A stretch of 64,000 bases of DNA from Owenia fusiformis. Taxonomy: Eukaryota; Annelida; Polychaeta; Sabellida; Oweniidae. The first letter of the stretch is position 1, and each line of letters begins with the position of its first letter. Below the pieces are notes generated by a model that did no database searches, had not been told where the DNA came from, and worked only from the letters and a program-made list of their open reading frames with translations. Shown piece by piece: positions 10,401 to 22,018 of this stretch. The DNA lies in the NCBI GenBank assembly GCA_903813345.2, contig CAIIXF020000011.1, positions 18,397,754-18,461,753 on the forward strand, in the 5' to 3' direction. The translations under genes were made by a program, and so were the position numbers.

Positions 10401-12610
10401 ACCCGGCGGACGTTAATTTCTGCCGTACCATGATTTATACACTTACCATACATAACAAAGAATTAAGGTTCTTTTCCGTATGTTCGGGGTACTAAACAAT
10501 GCTATAAAATTTCCCTTGGCCGCCTTTCCTTTCTCAAGATCTATTGTAAAGTTTTCTGGGAGTTTTTCAGTCGTTTTGTTTACTTTGGCGATGGTCTTGA
10601 TAACCTCCTTTGCGTCCTCTTCTTTGTTGTTTTGCCTTGACCATCTTGGTGACTCGGGTAATAGCCTGGAGGATGAAAACCAGTAGAAGTGGCATTAATT
10701 TTAGACCTTACCATAAAACACATACATCTTTCACTGATTTATTACCTTACGCAAAGTAGAAAGGAAATCAATGCAATTTTTAACAGACTAGCATCATTTC
10801 GTCCTTCGGCGGGATACCAAGAACAGTGCTAAACTTTATGGGATCTACTGGATCTACGCCGTGCTTTATTAATCACTCTATATCTACACAAGCCAATTCA
10901 AGAATCGAAGATTCAACTATAATTGAGAAAGTTATTAAAAGATCTGCTTTTCATTTAGGCCAACGTGCATAATGTTTCACTGATAAACGAACAACAAATT
11001 TTTATGTAAATGTTCTATAGGTTCACATTTGAACATTACTCAAGGTCGTACTGCATTGTTGTAGAAAGTAAATGTCATGTAAATGCCATGAGCCTATACC
11101 ATTTCTCATTCTCTAACACCTCATGTTCACCTACCAAACAAAAATCAACATGATAACTGAAGGGACAGAGATGACCAGCTGTAGTTTACGCCACTCCCGC
11201 ACCGCATACGCCAGTCCTGATAGTGACACCATCCCCATCGTCCAACCCCCGAAGTAAATGATACCCGTAGCGACCCTGTATTTAGGCCCGACCAGTTCCA
11301 TCACTGAAATAAGGAAAAGAACGTAATATTCTCCATGTTGAACTTGATGACACTATACGTACATGATATCGTATACTGGGGGCCGTTCTTGGTACAATCG
11401 TAACTTACGGCTGTCGTAACGCCATAACTTACATCTGACATGTACTGTGTATCTGTATGTGGCGCCATAACTTACATCTATCATATACGATGTATGTGAC
11501 GCCATAACTTGTAACATCTATCGTATACGATGTGTGTGACTCCATGGTAACTTACATCTAACATGTATGGTGTATATAACGCCAGAACTTACATTATATT
11601 ATAACACGGTTTTATACACTACATAACACGCCATAACTTACATATAACGTAAAAGGTCTGTGTGACACCGGTGATGAAAAACGCTGTGAGGAAACGAGAC
11701 ACTGTGTAGGATATGATTTCAGGGTAGAAAGCCGAGCTGATAGAAATAATCATGGTACCCAGTAACGTAATAATGTAAACCTTCTTTCTGCCAAACCTAT
11801 CAGCTATGAATCCCCAGAATACTGCGCCAATCAGTCGTCCAACAAAGAAAATGGATTGAATTGTCGCTTTGATCCATTTTTGTCCACATACAAGGTCCCA
11901 CTGCAAGACAGAGTAGTACTTAATAATTCAAAAATAAAAAGTGGCTATTACTTTGCTGGATGTTATTGCAGAAACTTCGTAAACTAATTGTTGTAACAAG
12001 ATGTTCGAAATTCTTCACCCTGTGAAGTTTCTGTTCTAATGATCCACTGGATATTTATCATTGGGTGCGTTTATAAATACGAATGAAAGAAACACGAATG
12101 GAAGTATTGAACTTGGCGCCGAGGAGAAGCATTCTGATACCCATTGGCGAAAAGCAAAAACAAAGTACTGGAAATGGAAGCAAAACAGTTGCGTGTATTA
12201 AATGGTCTTGGTTTTGGTCTTACCTCGGTAGCGATTGTGGAAACGTACAGCTCCTTGCTGTAGACAAACGCATCACAATCTCTGGTCTTAGTGGTATTCC
12301 AGCCAAGGATATCAAGATAGTTGTCCCCTGTTATACCGGTGTAGTTCCTATCATACACTTTGCAACTACTGAAGAAAGTCCGTCCATCTTTTTCTTCAAT
12401 CGGGGTAGTCAGGTTCATTCGTAGCCCATGGGACAATCCGAGATTGTCGATTTCTGGGACGGAACACCAATGCCGCGGCTCTCCTGCGATGAACGCAGCG
12501 TTCAGATTCTGCCATGCGCTAATGTATTCCAAGAAATGCCCCCCGATTATGATAATTGCCTGATATAGGTTAAATGACCCAGCCAAGAACAATAGTTCAT
12601 CAAAAAACAT
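7267..12610 (-). CDS. SLC22-family organic cation/anion transporter, complete nine-exon gene
   Basis: A predicted plasma-membrane carrier of the major facilitator superfamily that would move organic ions across the cell membrane; the substrate cannot be read from sequence. Nine exons join with matching phases (0,1,2,2,0,1,0,2): 12224-12610, 11642-11900, 11135-11303, 10447-10665, 9522-9630, 8832-8937, 8168-8349, 7765-7910 (or 7750-7910) and 7267-7459. The start MFFDELLFLAGSFNLYQ, the long extracellular loop with N-glycosylation sites (NLT, NYT, NTT), EWDLVC, GFIADRFGRKK, LMELVGPKYR, LPESPRW, SAEVYPTPLR and PETRG appear in the expected SLC22 order. Spliced length is 589 or 594 residues depending on the exon 8 donor, or 554 if exon 8 is read through to its own stop at 7677; the usual family length is about 550. 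All introns are GT-AG. No frame damage is seen. The subfamily (OCT, OCTN or OAT) is not decided. Confidence 0.93.
7677..7910 (-). CDS. SLC22 exon 8: TM12 and start of C-terminal tail
   Basis: Acceptor TTGTAG, then GDVNRVLPYLVLGIVSLI, TM12 and LFLPETRGMSLPETIEEGEQ, the usual SLC22 tail start. If unspliced it ends at TAA 7677. Two phase-2 donors, GTTCTT after 7765 and GTACGA after 7750, would join it to the tail exon at 7459. Both donors are weak, so alternative C-termini are possible; the choice among the three endings is inference. Confidence 0.82.
   Translation of the reverse strand, partial: GDVNRVLPYLVLGIVSLISGVLVLFLPETRGMSLPETIEEGEQFGQGQRFFACTYETNMFSNIFIWLSNIFSPKVEN
8168..8349 (-). CDS. 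SLC22 exon 7: TM10-TM11
   Basis: Acceptor CTCCAG. It reads DQNVIIVVLSMAGKLAIAAS then FDMAWIYSAEVYPTPLRASG, which holds the Y-S-A-E-x-x-P-T-x-x-R motif of the family. The donor GTAGGC after GGT CTG TTG keeps the frame with the next exon. Phase 1 in, phase 0 out. Confidence 0.92.
8832..8937 (-). CDS. SLC22 exon 6: TM8-TM9
   Basis: Acceptor TTCCAG, donor GTAAGC. It reads VFVISGFMYIGRRLPFSFAM then LFGGVCLIATIAVPV. The short basic GRR loop between two membrane segments fits TM8-TM9 of SLC22. Phase 0 in, phase 1 out. Confidence 0.9.
9522..9630 (-). CDS. SLC22 exon 5: TM7-TM8
   Basis: Acceptor TTTCAG, donor GTTTGT. It reads FANSLVYYGLSLNTSNLGG then NPYINFFISGAVEIVAK, a strongly conserved SLC22 segment. 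Phase 2 in, phase 0 out. Confidence 0.92.
10447..10665 (-). CDS. SLC22 exon 4: PESPRW and intracellular loop
   Basis: Acceptor CTCCAG, donor GTAAGT. It opens with LLPESPRW, the conserved entry to the large cytoplasmic loop between TM6 and TM7, followed by a charged loop (EEDAKEVIKTIAKVNK) and STPNIRKRTLILCYVW leading into TM7. Phase 2 at both ends. Confidence 0.92.
11135..11303 (-). CDS. SLC22 exon 3
   Basis: Acceptor TTTCAG, donor GTAGGT. It reads LMELVGPKYRVATGIIYFGG and onward through TM4-TM5 to IFVW. The ELVGPKYR motif is typical of SLC22 proteins. Phase 1 in, phase 2 out. Confidence 0.92.
11405..11645. repeat. ~41-bp tandem repeat made of copies of the exon 2 splice donor (SLC22 intron 2)
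   Basis: The motif CCATAACTTACATCTA recurs with variants near 11426, 11467, 11506, 11547 and 11585, and ends at the true exon 2 boundary near 11633. On the gene strand each unit reads as a 5' splice donor (AT, then GTAAGTTATGG), so the intron carries a ladder of decoy donors downstream of the real one. Confidence 0.8.
11642..11900 (-). CDS. SLC22 exon 2: WDLVC and MFS signature
   Basis: Acceptor TTGCAG, then WDLVC. Next comes VGRLIGAVFWGFIADRFGRKK, which holds the loop 2-3 motif (G-x3-D-R-x-G-R-K) diagnostic of major facilitators. The exon ends in phase 1 at donor GTAAGT (11640-11641 holds the GT). The donor lies at the edge of a tandem repeat that copies the donor sequence several times into the intron. 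Confidence 0.93.
12224..12610 (-). CDS. SLC22 exon 1: start, TM1 and extracellular loop
   Basis: Encodes 129 residues from the ATG at 12610-12608. TM1 is followed by the large cysteine-containing extracellular loop with three N-x-T sites. The exon ends GCT ACC GAG before donor GTAAGA, phase 0. The first residues (FDELL...LYQ) match the conserved SLC22 N-terminus, which supports this start. No upstream promoter or 5' UTR exon was identified. Confidence 0.92.
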
Positions 12611-13660
12611 CTTAATAATCCAGATAGCTTTTGACTATTGAAAGCATTTCACTTTGAAGCCATATGTTCTTACGGCACTAAAAGACAAATACCTAAATGA
12701 CAGGGGAACTTGTGAACTGTTGACACTGTCCCTTTCAAAATAAAAAAATATTGAGTACCAGAATAGCTCAAATTTCAATTTAGTTCAATTCGAAAATGAT
12801 CAATCAATCTGATCTTTCTAATAATATTCATACATTTAAACGAAATAGTCGTACGTTACTTAACATGTAACTACTATTGGGAAGAATTTTTGGAAGGTGT
12901 TGTAGATGTTTCAGTAATGCAAATATGAACAGTGCATTACAATCAGTGTTAACTTATCTGGACTTTCGATGAATAATGATTGACGAGACTTTATAAGAAA
13001 ACAACGGATCTTCAACTTGTATACATAATACATACGTTATATATTAACATACAAGTGGACCATTCAAAGACGCTGACAACTAGCGATAGATAGGCGATAT
13101 GACACCAATTAGCCTAAAGCATAATGAGAATATGGACTCACCCCAATATTTGTCCAAGGGCATTTCAATTTTTATATAAAAAAGCTCAATTTTGAAAGAT
13201 GACCACAGTGGAATGTTGAAGACTGTGCTGGGGGTTTCACTCTAATCGTTTAATTTCGTTAATTTTTATATTTATTTATTTTTTATTTTTATATTTTATT
13301 TATTTATATTTATTGTTCCATTCAAATTATTTACAAAACATATTATTACAATTTGACGCAGAGCGTATATAAGGTTTAAGGTCATGTAAAAGTAAAATGA
13401 TTTATTGGTGGAGAATTGGAACATAACAAGTGAGAGTGAAAGGTCTACAGAGAAATCACAATTATAACTAAGAATTTGAAATGATGTGTTTTTTATTAAT
13501 TCAAATTGCACAAAACTTAGATAATTTTGGAATGCTTTGGCAGGAGCCCATACGAAACTTGTGAACCAAGTTGAAGAGGAGTAGTTGAATGTTGGTATCT
13601 AGAATATACGAGTATGCCTACTAATTTTTTGAAATAGCTTAAAGATATGGCCTAAAGATA

Positions 13661-14223
13661 CACCCTATGCTTAGTGAGCGGACCTAATTTCAAGGGTGAT
13701 GGTAAAGAAAAGGCATGGCGCCCAAACCTGGCCTGTAACTAGGTGCACTGATGCTTTCTTCGCAAATTACATCGCCATTGCTCGTCATCGAAATTCTGAT
13801 CGCCGAATAGACACTCTAGTAAACATTCATTTTGCATTGGATGTACATAACCAGAGACCGCCTTATTTCGCATATATGAAAAAATAAAACATATCTAGGT
13901 ACATATATCTTTATATGTGACATCGATCAGGAATTATTGACATATTGACAACATTAGGTTGTGATTTCTTGCGGTAAATTCAAATTGTATCTTTAAACGA
14001 CTGTTTCATCTTAACTATTCGTTTTATTGGATGTAAAACAAACTGTATGCATAGTTTAACATCTTTCACTTCTAAAACAGCATAAAATATCACAATATCA
14101 TCACCCTATGCTGCAATAATACGACTTAAAAGATTATGGTACTAATATTTTTTGGTTTTTGGGCGCCCTGCCTAGTCTTTACCATCACCCTTGAAATTAG
14201 CTCCGCTCACTAAGCATAGGGTG
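13661..14223. mobile_element. 563-bp TIR element with ~70-bp arms
   Basis: CACCCTATGCTTAGTGAGCG, then TTTCAAGGGTGATGGTAAAGA and GGCGCCCAAA at the left are repeated in reverse complement at the right (TTTGGGCGCCC to GCATAGGGTG). The arms are about 90 percent identical by eye. No transposase. Confidence 0.82.
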
Positions 14224-15213
14224 AAGATACAACACTCTATTTCCGAAATCGCGATTTTTTTATCAGTTGAAATCTGAAGGATGTGACGAGTAACAAATTA
14301 CACATTCTATTTAGACATAGGCATAAGATCGATGGAAAGATGGCAGCCTGGATTTGAAAAAGATGTATATAGATCTAAATTAAAAACCTCTATGCCATCT
14401 TACTATCCAGTTTGCCTAAATTTTAATGAGGCCTAACTTGACATAAATAAAGGAGTGGTATCGATATGGAGAACTGAATTCAACAATGTTTTTCTCTTAA
14501 ACCAATCATTGAAAACATTCTGTAAAAAAACACGGTATTTTATGTAATGTTGCCTGATTGACAACAATTTAATGCGAAAATTATTTAGAAACATTTTATA
14601 TAACTGTTTTTGTTAACATTTTTTGTTTTTTTATTGCAATTGTTTTTGCTCCTTTCTACCAATTCTTGAGAATGAAATAAAATGTCTTTCCGAACCTTGT
14701 TGGTACAAAATAGCATATACAACATGTTTTTAGACCTCTCAATATTATAGTTATACAAAGGAATTTTTGGTTGATTTTAAAAAAGTAAAAAAATTAAAAC
14801 AAAATCCCCCCGAAATAGATAAAAATCAAGATCAACCTTTTATTTCATTAACAAGATACTTTTTAAAAAAAATATAATATTTTTATGCCCCCCTCCTGGA
14901 AAATGCACCGCACCATTCCCCATCGTGGCGTTATAATTTCGGAACACTCATATTACTCATAAGCCTGGCAGTTCCATATTTTTAATTGGAAAAGTCATGT
15001 GCCACTTTGATTTATATTAAGGAATACTTTATATGGCATTTTTGAATTGAAATTACGATTGCACAATTGCTTTTATTCCACTCAGAATCGTTCATAAAAT
15101 CGCACACAATTTCAGAGCTTTTCCTTTCATGAATCTCAATACGTGCTATTCGTTATTTAGATAATGCTCTGGATCGTACTTTAACTCCTATTATCCTATC
15201 GTCACATACCTAC
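14224..15213. other. No gene recognised
   Basis: AT-rich DNA with homopolymer A/T runs (for example near 14780-14880). No coding frame, splice-linked exon or clear repeat seen. Confidence 0.55.
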
Positions 15214-15335
15214 ATCATGATAAACCATGACATCTCATTTCTTCTCAGCCCTGAGATGTTTCCATCCTCCTAAGCAGGTATCCAGAATCCATACCTCCTT
15301 CTTCAGGTGAAACAGAAAGATGCTATGAGTATCAG
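15214..15335 (-). repeat. Interspersed repeat, reverse copy
   Basis: Contains CCATGACATCTCATTTCTTC, CTCAGCCCTGAGATG, and GATGCTATGAGTATCAGAAT at the far end. About 120 bp; reverse orientation to the 42718 copy. Confidence 0.65.
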
Positions 15336-15704
15336 AATGACATATCTATATAAACTTATTAACATTAGAATTAAAATTTTCTAAGATCATTTCATTGTAT
15401 CTTTTGTTAAAAGATGTCAACCAGTGTAGTATTATCCGTTTCATTAATACCACCATATCTGAATTGATAGCATAGATTGGGTATATTAATTTGTTCTCGT
15501 AAGAATTTAGAATTTGCAGTTGACCACTGGGGCATGGCTTACATATTAACTTAATGGTCTTTGACACGATTTTGTGATATACAAAGTGCCTTAGAGAATA
15601 CAAGGTTGAAACCTGCTATTATGATTGAAAAAGGAAGTAATGTTTTACAGACGCTAATGTAATTGGATTTGACATGGCCATGGCGTAGTTGAATGGTCAA
15701 GAGA

Positions 15705-16009
15705 CAAGGAGGATTGGCTCCCAGAGTGCACCACCGATATTTTGTCCCATATATGGGTATGTCGTAATACAAAATTCGAATTCAAACAGCCGCCATTTTG
15801 TTCACTTCAACATTTAAATCGTGAATTTTGGTCTTATTTCCAAACGAAAAATTCCAAAACTCACAAGAAATGATCGAGATATTGGTTCGAATCTTTTGAA
15901 CTGTTTATTTTGAATTTATAGTCGGTTTTAATTTCAGAAAATAACGACATTTCGACGTTTTCATTGTTGGAAAATATCGAGTTTCGATCCTGGGAGCCAA
16001 TCCTCCTTG
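15705..16009. mobile_element. MITE of the same family, perfect 9-bp TSD
   Basis: CAAGGAGGATTGGCTCCCAG at the left and its reverse complement at the right, flanked by GTCAAGAGA at 15696-15704 and 16010-16018. 305 bp, with divergent internal arms that are also partly inverted (CACCGATATTTTG / GAAAATATCGAG). No ORF of note. Confidence 0.9.
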
Positions 16010-16200
16010 GTCAAGAGACAAGAGGTTCAATGAAAAGTCGTAAAATATTGGGTTTACGTCACTCTTTGGTATAATTGACGACGGTCATCAAAGATTAAAA
16101 GGAAACTATTGTCGACATGGGAAATGATGCACAATTATCTTATTAACATTTCGATCTGTGTTTTTATTTACTAATTTGGTACGTTTCTTTGAATTCCAGT

Positions 16201-16428
16201 CAAGGAGGATTGGCTCCCTAGGACGCAACTCGATATTTCAAATATCAGAATGTCGTTATTTTCTGACATTATAACTGACTATCAATTAATAATCAACAGT
16301 CTAAAAGATTCGAACTAATATCTCGATCACTCCACTGTGTTTTGGAAATTGTTTGGAAATAAGACCAAAATGGCGGCTGTTTGAATTCCAATTTTGTAAT
16401 CACTGAATCACGACATCGAGTTGGAACG
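16201..16428. mobile_element. Third copy of the same MITE family, right end damaged
   Basis: Starts CAAGGAGGATTGGCTCCCTA. The right terminus ends near GAGTTGGAACG without the inverted repeat. Both flanks carry TTTGAA(A)TTCCAGT, suggesting a remnant of the duplicated target. It lies only 190 bp from the 15705 copy. Confidence 0.7.
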
Positions 16429-16550
16429 CTTTGAAATTCCAGTCTAAGATATTTTATAGTTTCCAGGTACGAATAACAAAATTCAATTTCACACTACCTA
16501 AGGTTGTTCAAAAAGATGTCCATAGAAACGAGATGCGTTGGTAAGATGAT

Positions 16551-16682
16551 ACTACTTGAACAATCTCAGATTTGATGATATGGTACTACTTTTCAAATAC
16601 GGTAGTGTTCCACCTTATCACAGTGATACCGTATCTGAAAAGTAGGGCCATTTCACAAATTCTGAGATCTTTCAAGTAATTC
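16551..16682. repeat. Imperfect hairpin (~130 bp)
   Basis: TACTTGAACAATCTCAGA and TACTTTTCAAATACGGTA at the left pair with TACCGTATCTGAAAAGTA and TCTGAGATCTTTCAAGTA at the right around a short centre. Confidence 0.6.
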
Positions 16683-18527
16683 TAAAGACCCCTAACAGAG
16701 TAATCCTTCAAAAAGGTAGAGCTGAAACAAGTTTATAAGTTGCAGTACATCAAGTACATTATTGTTGATCTTCCTCATCACAAATGAATGAATCCACGAA
16801 ATTTCAAAATGTCATAATAAAATAAAAAAGTATTGATGTGTTTTGCCCCACTCTGTTTAAAGGAGCTAAAGCATATTCAATCATCTTGACTTTTTGTTTG
16901 AACTTTGTAATGAATAAATAGCCTGTCACATAAATTTAATAACCAGTAAATTGGCAGTAATACACTATTTGATTATATTCATTTTGTTGACATCGAGATG
17001 GAGATGATTCTCAAAGGTCCATCACGTTTGAGCTCGTTTGTCATCAATTTCCGACGTGTAGTGAATGAGGAAATAGTTCTGATTAGATAAGGTCCAAGTC
17101 CCAATTTCTTATTTTAATAATTTTAGATTTTATTTGAAATAACATGCCCAATGTTAAAGTGTACATGAATAAAAAAAACGAGAACTTAAAGTGCAGGGTA
17201 AGTTTTGATATTAATATTTGATGACGCGCAACCAATTAGCAGGTTTTTACAAAGGGAACTTCAATCTCGTTTATAGTTATATACTACAGTTGAATGACAT
17301 ACTATATTATTTTTTTCTTTTACCTCATACATATCGATTTTAACCTATATGAAACAGTAAGCCTTAATAAGAACTTTTACTCTCATATGTAACTTTAAGC
17401 ACACCAGAAGTTTGAGAACATCCTGACGACGGTGGAGTCAGATACCGTTTTCACAAATGGCGGGCATAACCGTCACTTTAACCCTTCAATCACTTGGTTC
17501 TCCTAAAAGGAAAGTAATGGATCATTCACATAAAAATAACGCATCACACACATATTAAATACACATACGCCTTTTTAACGACCATGCCATAATGAAAAGA
17601 TTACTTTAACTAATGATGCAAATCTTTCCCAACAAAAGAAATGTCACTTAATCAGTTCAACTCACAAATGAATAAAAAGTTGCCAGAATTGAAACAAGTA
17701 ATTTCAATTCGCGATGAAAAGATTCCTCATGACACGCCATGAATAATTTATTCGAGTAATAGTAAGTGAGTTTCACTCAATGGACAATGAAAAATGTCAT
17801 GAAAGAATGACATAGACTTGATGACTCGATCACTTGATAAAGATCATGAATCATTGGAAAATTAAAGCGAGCGTCACACACCAAGGACTGACAAAAATCC
17901 CCCAACTTGAAACATCCAAGCTCTGGTACCCTGAGCGCAGAGGTCAGTACTAAAGTAATCTTTTAAGAATACGAATGTGAAGGAGAGATCGAGCTCTGGT
18001 AAAGTTAATAAATCCTTAACGCACCTTCGATCAATTATCAGTGCTATACCTACTGGTTGATCCAAGGAGTCTCATCAGCTATACTTGGAATTGTAAAAAC
18101 GATTAGGCCTACGCTCGGACATCGGACGCGTAAAAACTAAATAGCTCTCGCCATTCATTGATTTGCGCACACGGGAGAATTAAATAATTCTGGCACATGG
18201 ACACGATATAAAATATTCATTTGATAACAGATTAGAGTGTGGATAGTTTAAAAGGCTAGTGACAATTATTCATCAAGGCGTTTACGGACTATGATTAAGT
18301 AAATTCTTTGTTGAGAAAAGGTTATTAAAATTACCATACAGTTGAAATTCTATATAGGAGTTACCAATAGCAGTGATTAACAAACAAAATCCGGCTGAAT
18401 CTCGATTTGAATAACCGCCAGAAGACGACACTTTGGGCATAATATTACAAACGCTGCTGAATCAAATAAACAAATTACTTTATTTACGCAGGTCAGAATA
18501 CCTTCCCATTTTAATATCATTCACCAG

Positions 18528-18534
18528 TATAAAG
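18528..18534 (+). promoter_or_regulatory. TATA-like box of distal GGNG promoter
   Basis: TATAAAG lies 85-91 bases before the ATG at 18619. The aligned proximal copy has CAATAGAG at this place and carries its own TATATAAG further downstream. Inferred by position only. Confidence 0.35.
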
Positions 18535-18618
18535 AGATTCGGACTACGGATTAAGTATAACATAATTCAACATAGTTTTGTTTTGCGCAAAAACAGAAGA
18601 GCGGTGAAGAAAAAGACA

Positions 18619-18691
18619 ATGTATCTTGGTGAGAGATTGTGCTCAGCATTTGCCCTGTGGCTGTTATTAAATGGATGCAGTCTAGTAACCG
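18619..18691 (+). CDS. GGNG precursor, alternative distal first exon (signal peptide)
   Basis: 24 codons plus one base: MYLGERLCSAFALWLLL, then N-GCSLVT, donor GTAAGT, phase 1. This is a classical signal peptide with a hydrophobic core, cleaved most likely at or near the exon junction. It differs from the 27317 copy by one residue (Asn for Tyr at position 18) plus silent changes, so the coding sequence has been conserved while the flanks have diverged. I found no copy of exon 2 between here and 27317, so it must use the exon 2 at 45766 if it is active. Confidence 0.85.
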
Positions 18692-18744
18692 GTAAGTTCA
18701 ACATTTTCTCACATTTTGAAAACAGGATAGTAGTTGTCTGAAAA

Positions 18745-19040
18745 TAGGCGAGGCAATTTTTAAATATATGAAGCGAATTTCAATAGGCGATGCATTTTTT
18801 TTAAATAAAGGATAAACTTTTTTAATTTATTCAATTTTCAATAAGTGAGGCAAATTTTCCAAGGCGAGGCAAATTTTAATATGTGAGGCAAATTTTGTTA
18901 GACGAGATAAATTTCAATAGCCGAAGCAATATTGATTGGACAATTTTTAATAGGCGAGGTAAATTCCAATGGTCGAGATAATATTGTCATAGATGAGGCA
19001 ATTTTTTGAAAACGTGGCAAATTTTGATAGGCGAGGATAA
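18745..19040 (+). repeat. Degenerate ~25-30-bp tandem repeat, GGCGAGGCAAATTTT type
   Basis: About ten decayed units of (A)GGCGAGGCAAATTTTAATA follow the distal first exon. The unit is A/T- and G-rich with frequent point changes. No coding frame. Confidence 0.65.
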
Positions 19041-20800
19041 TGTAAAATAAAGAGTATATGTAAGTAATGGTACTATGGACATCATATTTTCAATTTCATT
19101 ACAAATGAGGTTTAAATATTTCTTTTGATAAGATTTTAGTGAGGCGTTGCCTCGCCCGCCTCATACCTAGCTATATCCATGAACATATACATACTATGTT
19201 AGTATTTACATGATTTACAACACAACTTCATTGATTGTTTTTTTTATTCATAGTTTATCCTTTACATATTCTTTCGTTACAAGATTAAGCCGCAAGAACA
19301 ATGTTGAAAAATAAGTGGCGCCTTTTATCTTAACTGCAGAAACCTAAATTGTCATGAAATAACCACAAGGCCTATAGATGTCGGCAACTCCACGGAGTAG
19401 CAAATCCCAACGAACAATATATTCATGAATCTGTGTATGTCACAATGTAAGACTTACCATCTACTCTACCCTTTTTAAATTGGCAGATGTTTAGAGACAT
19501 ATCAGAATTTTCCACCGATAGTACGGATTTGGGTGACTATTTATGAGTTCAAGAGGCACACATCGTTAAGTGAATAATGTTGAGATCTAATATAGTATAC
19601 TGTAACCATACGTTGAAGAGATCTCTAAGTAAAATTTCCGATCTAGGCAGCCATTTTGAATCAGAAAATCAGAAAAACGATACTATAATTATAATCTACT
19701 CTAAAATTCCTTCAATTTGAGTATAATCAGTTTGAAGAGATCAGAACATTATTGCGAAATCCCAAAATAGGAGGCTATTTTGGTAGAACTATTCACGAAT
19801 GCACATCTTTCCACTAAATATGAAGAATCCACTTGTATTTGATTTATCATCCGGACCGACGGATAGATGTACGGCTTCACTGTATCTCTACCGAACTTTG
19901 TTAGTTGGGATAATTACAACTACGAAATTAATGGAAATGACGCGTGTCTATATATCAATGGAAAAAATTGTTTTAACTAAAAGTGATTTTTACAGTCACG
20001 ACATGTTATCAGGTAGTAATGGTGTGTATTATGGTATAATGATTATGATATATGGTTGTCTAGCTACATGCCCTTGTGAACCCCAATAACATACACCATC
20101 ACCACAAGAAGTGGTAAAGTAGGTAGGGTGGGGGGAGGTACAAAGACTTAAAACAAGACTAATGATATGGCCAACAATCCGAATAAGACAAAACACTTTT
20201 TTTTAAACGACATGCGCGTACTAGCAGGCATGAGGAAGGCAAGGCAAGTAAAGTGCCTTTAGTTTTACAGAATTATACTTTTTAGACGTTTTTCAAGTAA
20301 GATCGTAGGAGGCAGTCCAAAGGCCCTTCAAAGGTAATTATATACCTCCCTAAGCTTCATCTGCTTCACCTCTGCTTTGCCGCTGAACAATCTTAAATTG
20401 TATCCAAACGATTTCGAAACTGAGGTTGAGACTTTCGTGATCAAACAACTCGACAAGAAGACCGAAAAGGCTTCTATACTGAATCGTTAATACTAATGAC
20501 CATACTTTTACTTTTAAATGTTTGCAAATGCACAGTCAATCAAGGCGAATGTAATCCACTTACCATAGAGTTAAATATATCTATCTGGAGTTGGGATCTG
20601 CTGTTGAATACTGATTAATCCCAGAACTTTAATCGTTTCAAGCGATCACGTACCAGAACGTAAATTTGTAGCAATCAGAAATGCGTTGAACTATCCAATT
20701 AGATAGTAGTTTATACTACACAGTACACTAATGGTACTAATTGCACATTGGCACACCATCGGTACTAATTATATGTTTCGCTTATTCATTATCTATTTTA

Positions 20801-21633
20801 TTTTCTCCATATTAGGTATAAGTCACACAATAATTCATTCGTTGGAACTATTAATTATTCAGATATTGTAATTCTGCTCTGCATGTGTATTATAAAGTCA
20901 CTACAACCGTTCAAGAAAGTCTACCACAATCGAAATCTGGAGTCTCAAACGAGCATCCATGGCTTACAAAGATGAATAAAGCGATATTGTAAATGAAATG
21001 GCATGGGTAATACTTGCTTTTTGAATTTTACCCGCATATTTTATTCCTTGAATACCCGATGATTATAGAAACGTGGGATATTTTCGCCAGCCTATAGTTT
21101 CGACATTGATAAGTAATTCTTTTTGATAGAGTACTAATTAGTCAACGTCTCAATAGTTCACTATCTGATAAGAGACTACTAATTACGTCATACGTCTGTT
21201 TAAACGCTTCCCTTACCAATACAAAGCACTTTTAACGAAATTGTATTTTGCCAATCTTGTTCTTAACGTCCTAATCGTACATCGGAAATCATGATGGATT
21301 CATCCCCACTGTCTATAATTGATTTAGACATGGCGTATCTCCCTTGATATACACGGTGTATCTTGTACGATATTAAGCTGTAATTACCATTGTGTCATAA
21401 TTGAGCTGGGAATAAATATCAGATATTAATAGAAAATATTGCGACAGTTGTGTCCGTTTTTATGTCATTTCCATTCCTTTAAAACAATTAAGGTGTTTGT
21501 CTAAGACTTAAGGAATTCAGTCAAGCAGCTACTTTGTGGTACTCAGCGGCATATGCCACTTGGCCTGATAGTTTTACATCAGTAAAGGTCGTCGATAGTG
21601 TAACTTTTTCCTGAGTAGTGTGGTGTGATATAG
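20801..21633. other. No gene recognised
   Basis: Intron or intergenic AT-rich DNA downstream of duplication copy 1. No conserved coding frame seen. Confidence 0.55.
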
Positions 21634-22018
21634 CATGGGCGTAGCAGGAGGAGTGCGATCTTCAAAAAATCGGTTTTTAGTCAGGGATTGCGATCATGGC
21701 ATTAGCTTTCCAAAAACAGTTTTTTAAGATTTTTTTTTGAATTTTACAAAAATTGATAACTTCCTACAAAATTGAGCTAGACGCTTTAAATAAAAAGAAT
21801 CTATCTAATGGGGTGCGTTCGCAGCAATCACATCCCCCTGGCTACGCCTATGTATAAGAACATAACTTTGTTAAGATTTTTTTTTGAATTTTACAAAAAT
21901 TGATAACTTCCTACAAAATTGAGCTAGACGCTTTAAATAAAAAGAATCTATCTAATGGGGTGCGTTCGCAGCAATCACATCCCCCTGGCTACGCCTATGT
22001 ATAAGAACATAACTTTGT
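21634..22018. repeat. GGGCGTAGC-ended MITE with a 147-bp tandem duplication of its right part
   Basis: Left end CATGGGCGTAGCAGG matches inverted right end CTGGCTACGCCTATG (about 21838-21852). The right 147 bp (AAGATTTTTTTTTGAATTTT to CATAACTTTGTT) then repeats from 21873 almost without change, so the second right end lies just before the 39-bp satellite. The near identity of the copies suggests a recent event. Confidence 0.75.

Larger units (their letters stand above)
17680..20800 (+). repeat. Segmental duplication copy 1 (promoter, first exon, start of intron of GGNG gene)
   Basis: Aligns by eye to 26500-28870. Shared anchors include AACAGATTAGAGTGTGGATA (18228 and 26928), the 73-nt signal exon, GGAAATGACGCGTGT (19934, near-match at 28091) and AATCCACTTACCATA (20552 and 28658). 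Non-coding parts have many indels. This copy also holds a degenerate GGCGAGGCAAATTTT repeat (18745-19040) absent from copy 2, which explains most of its extra length. Confidence 0.8.

Noticed and set aside
12083-12424. Plus-strand 113-residue frame
   Set aside because: Antisense shadow of SLC22 exon 1 and flanking intron.
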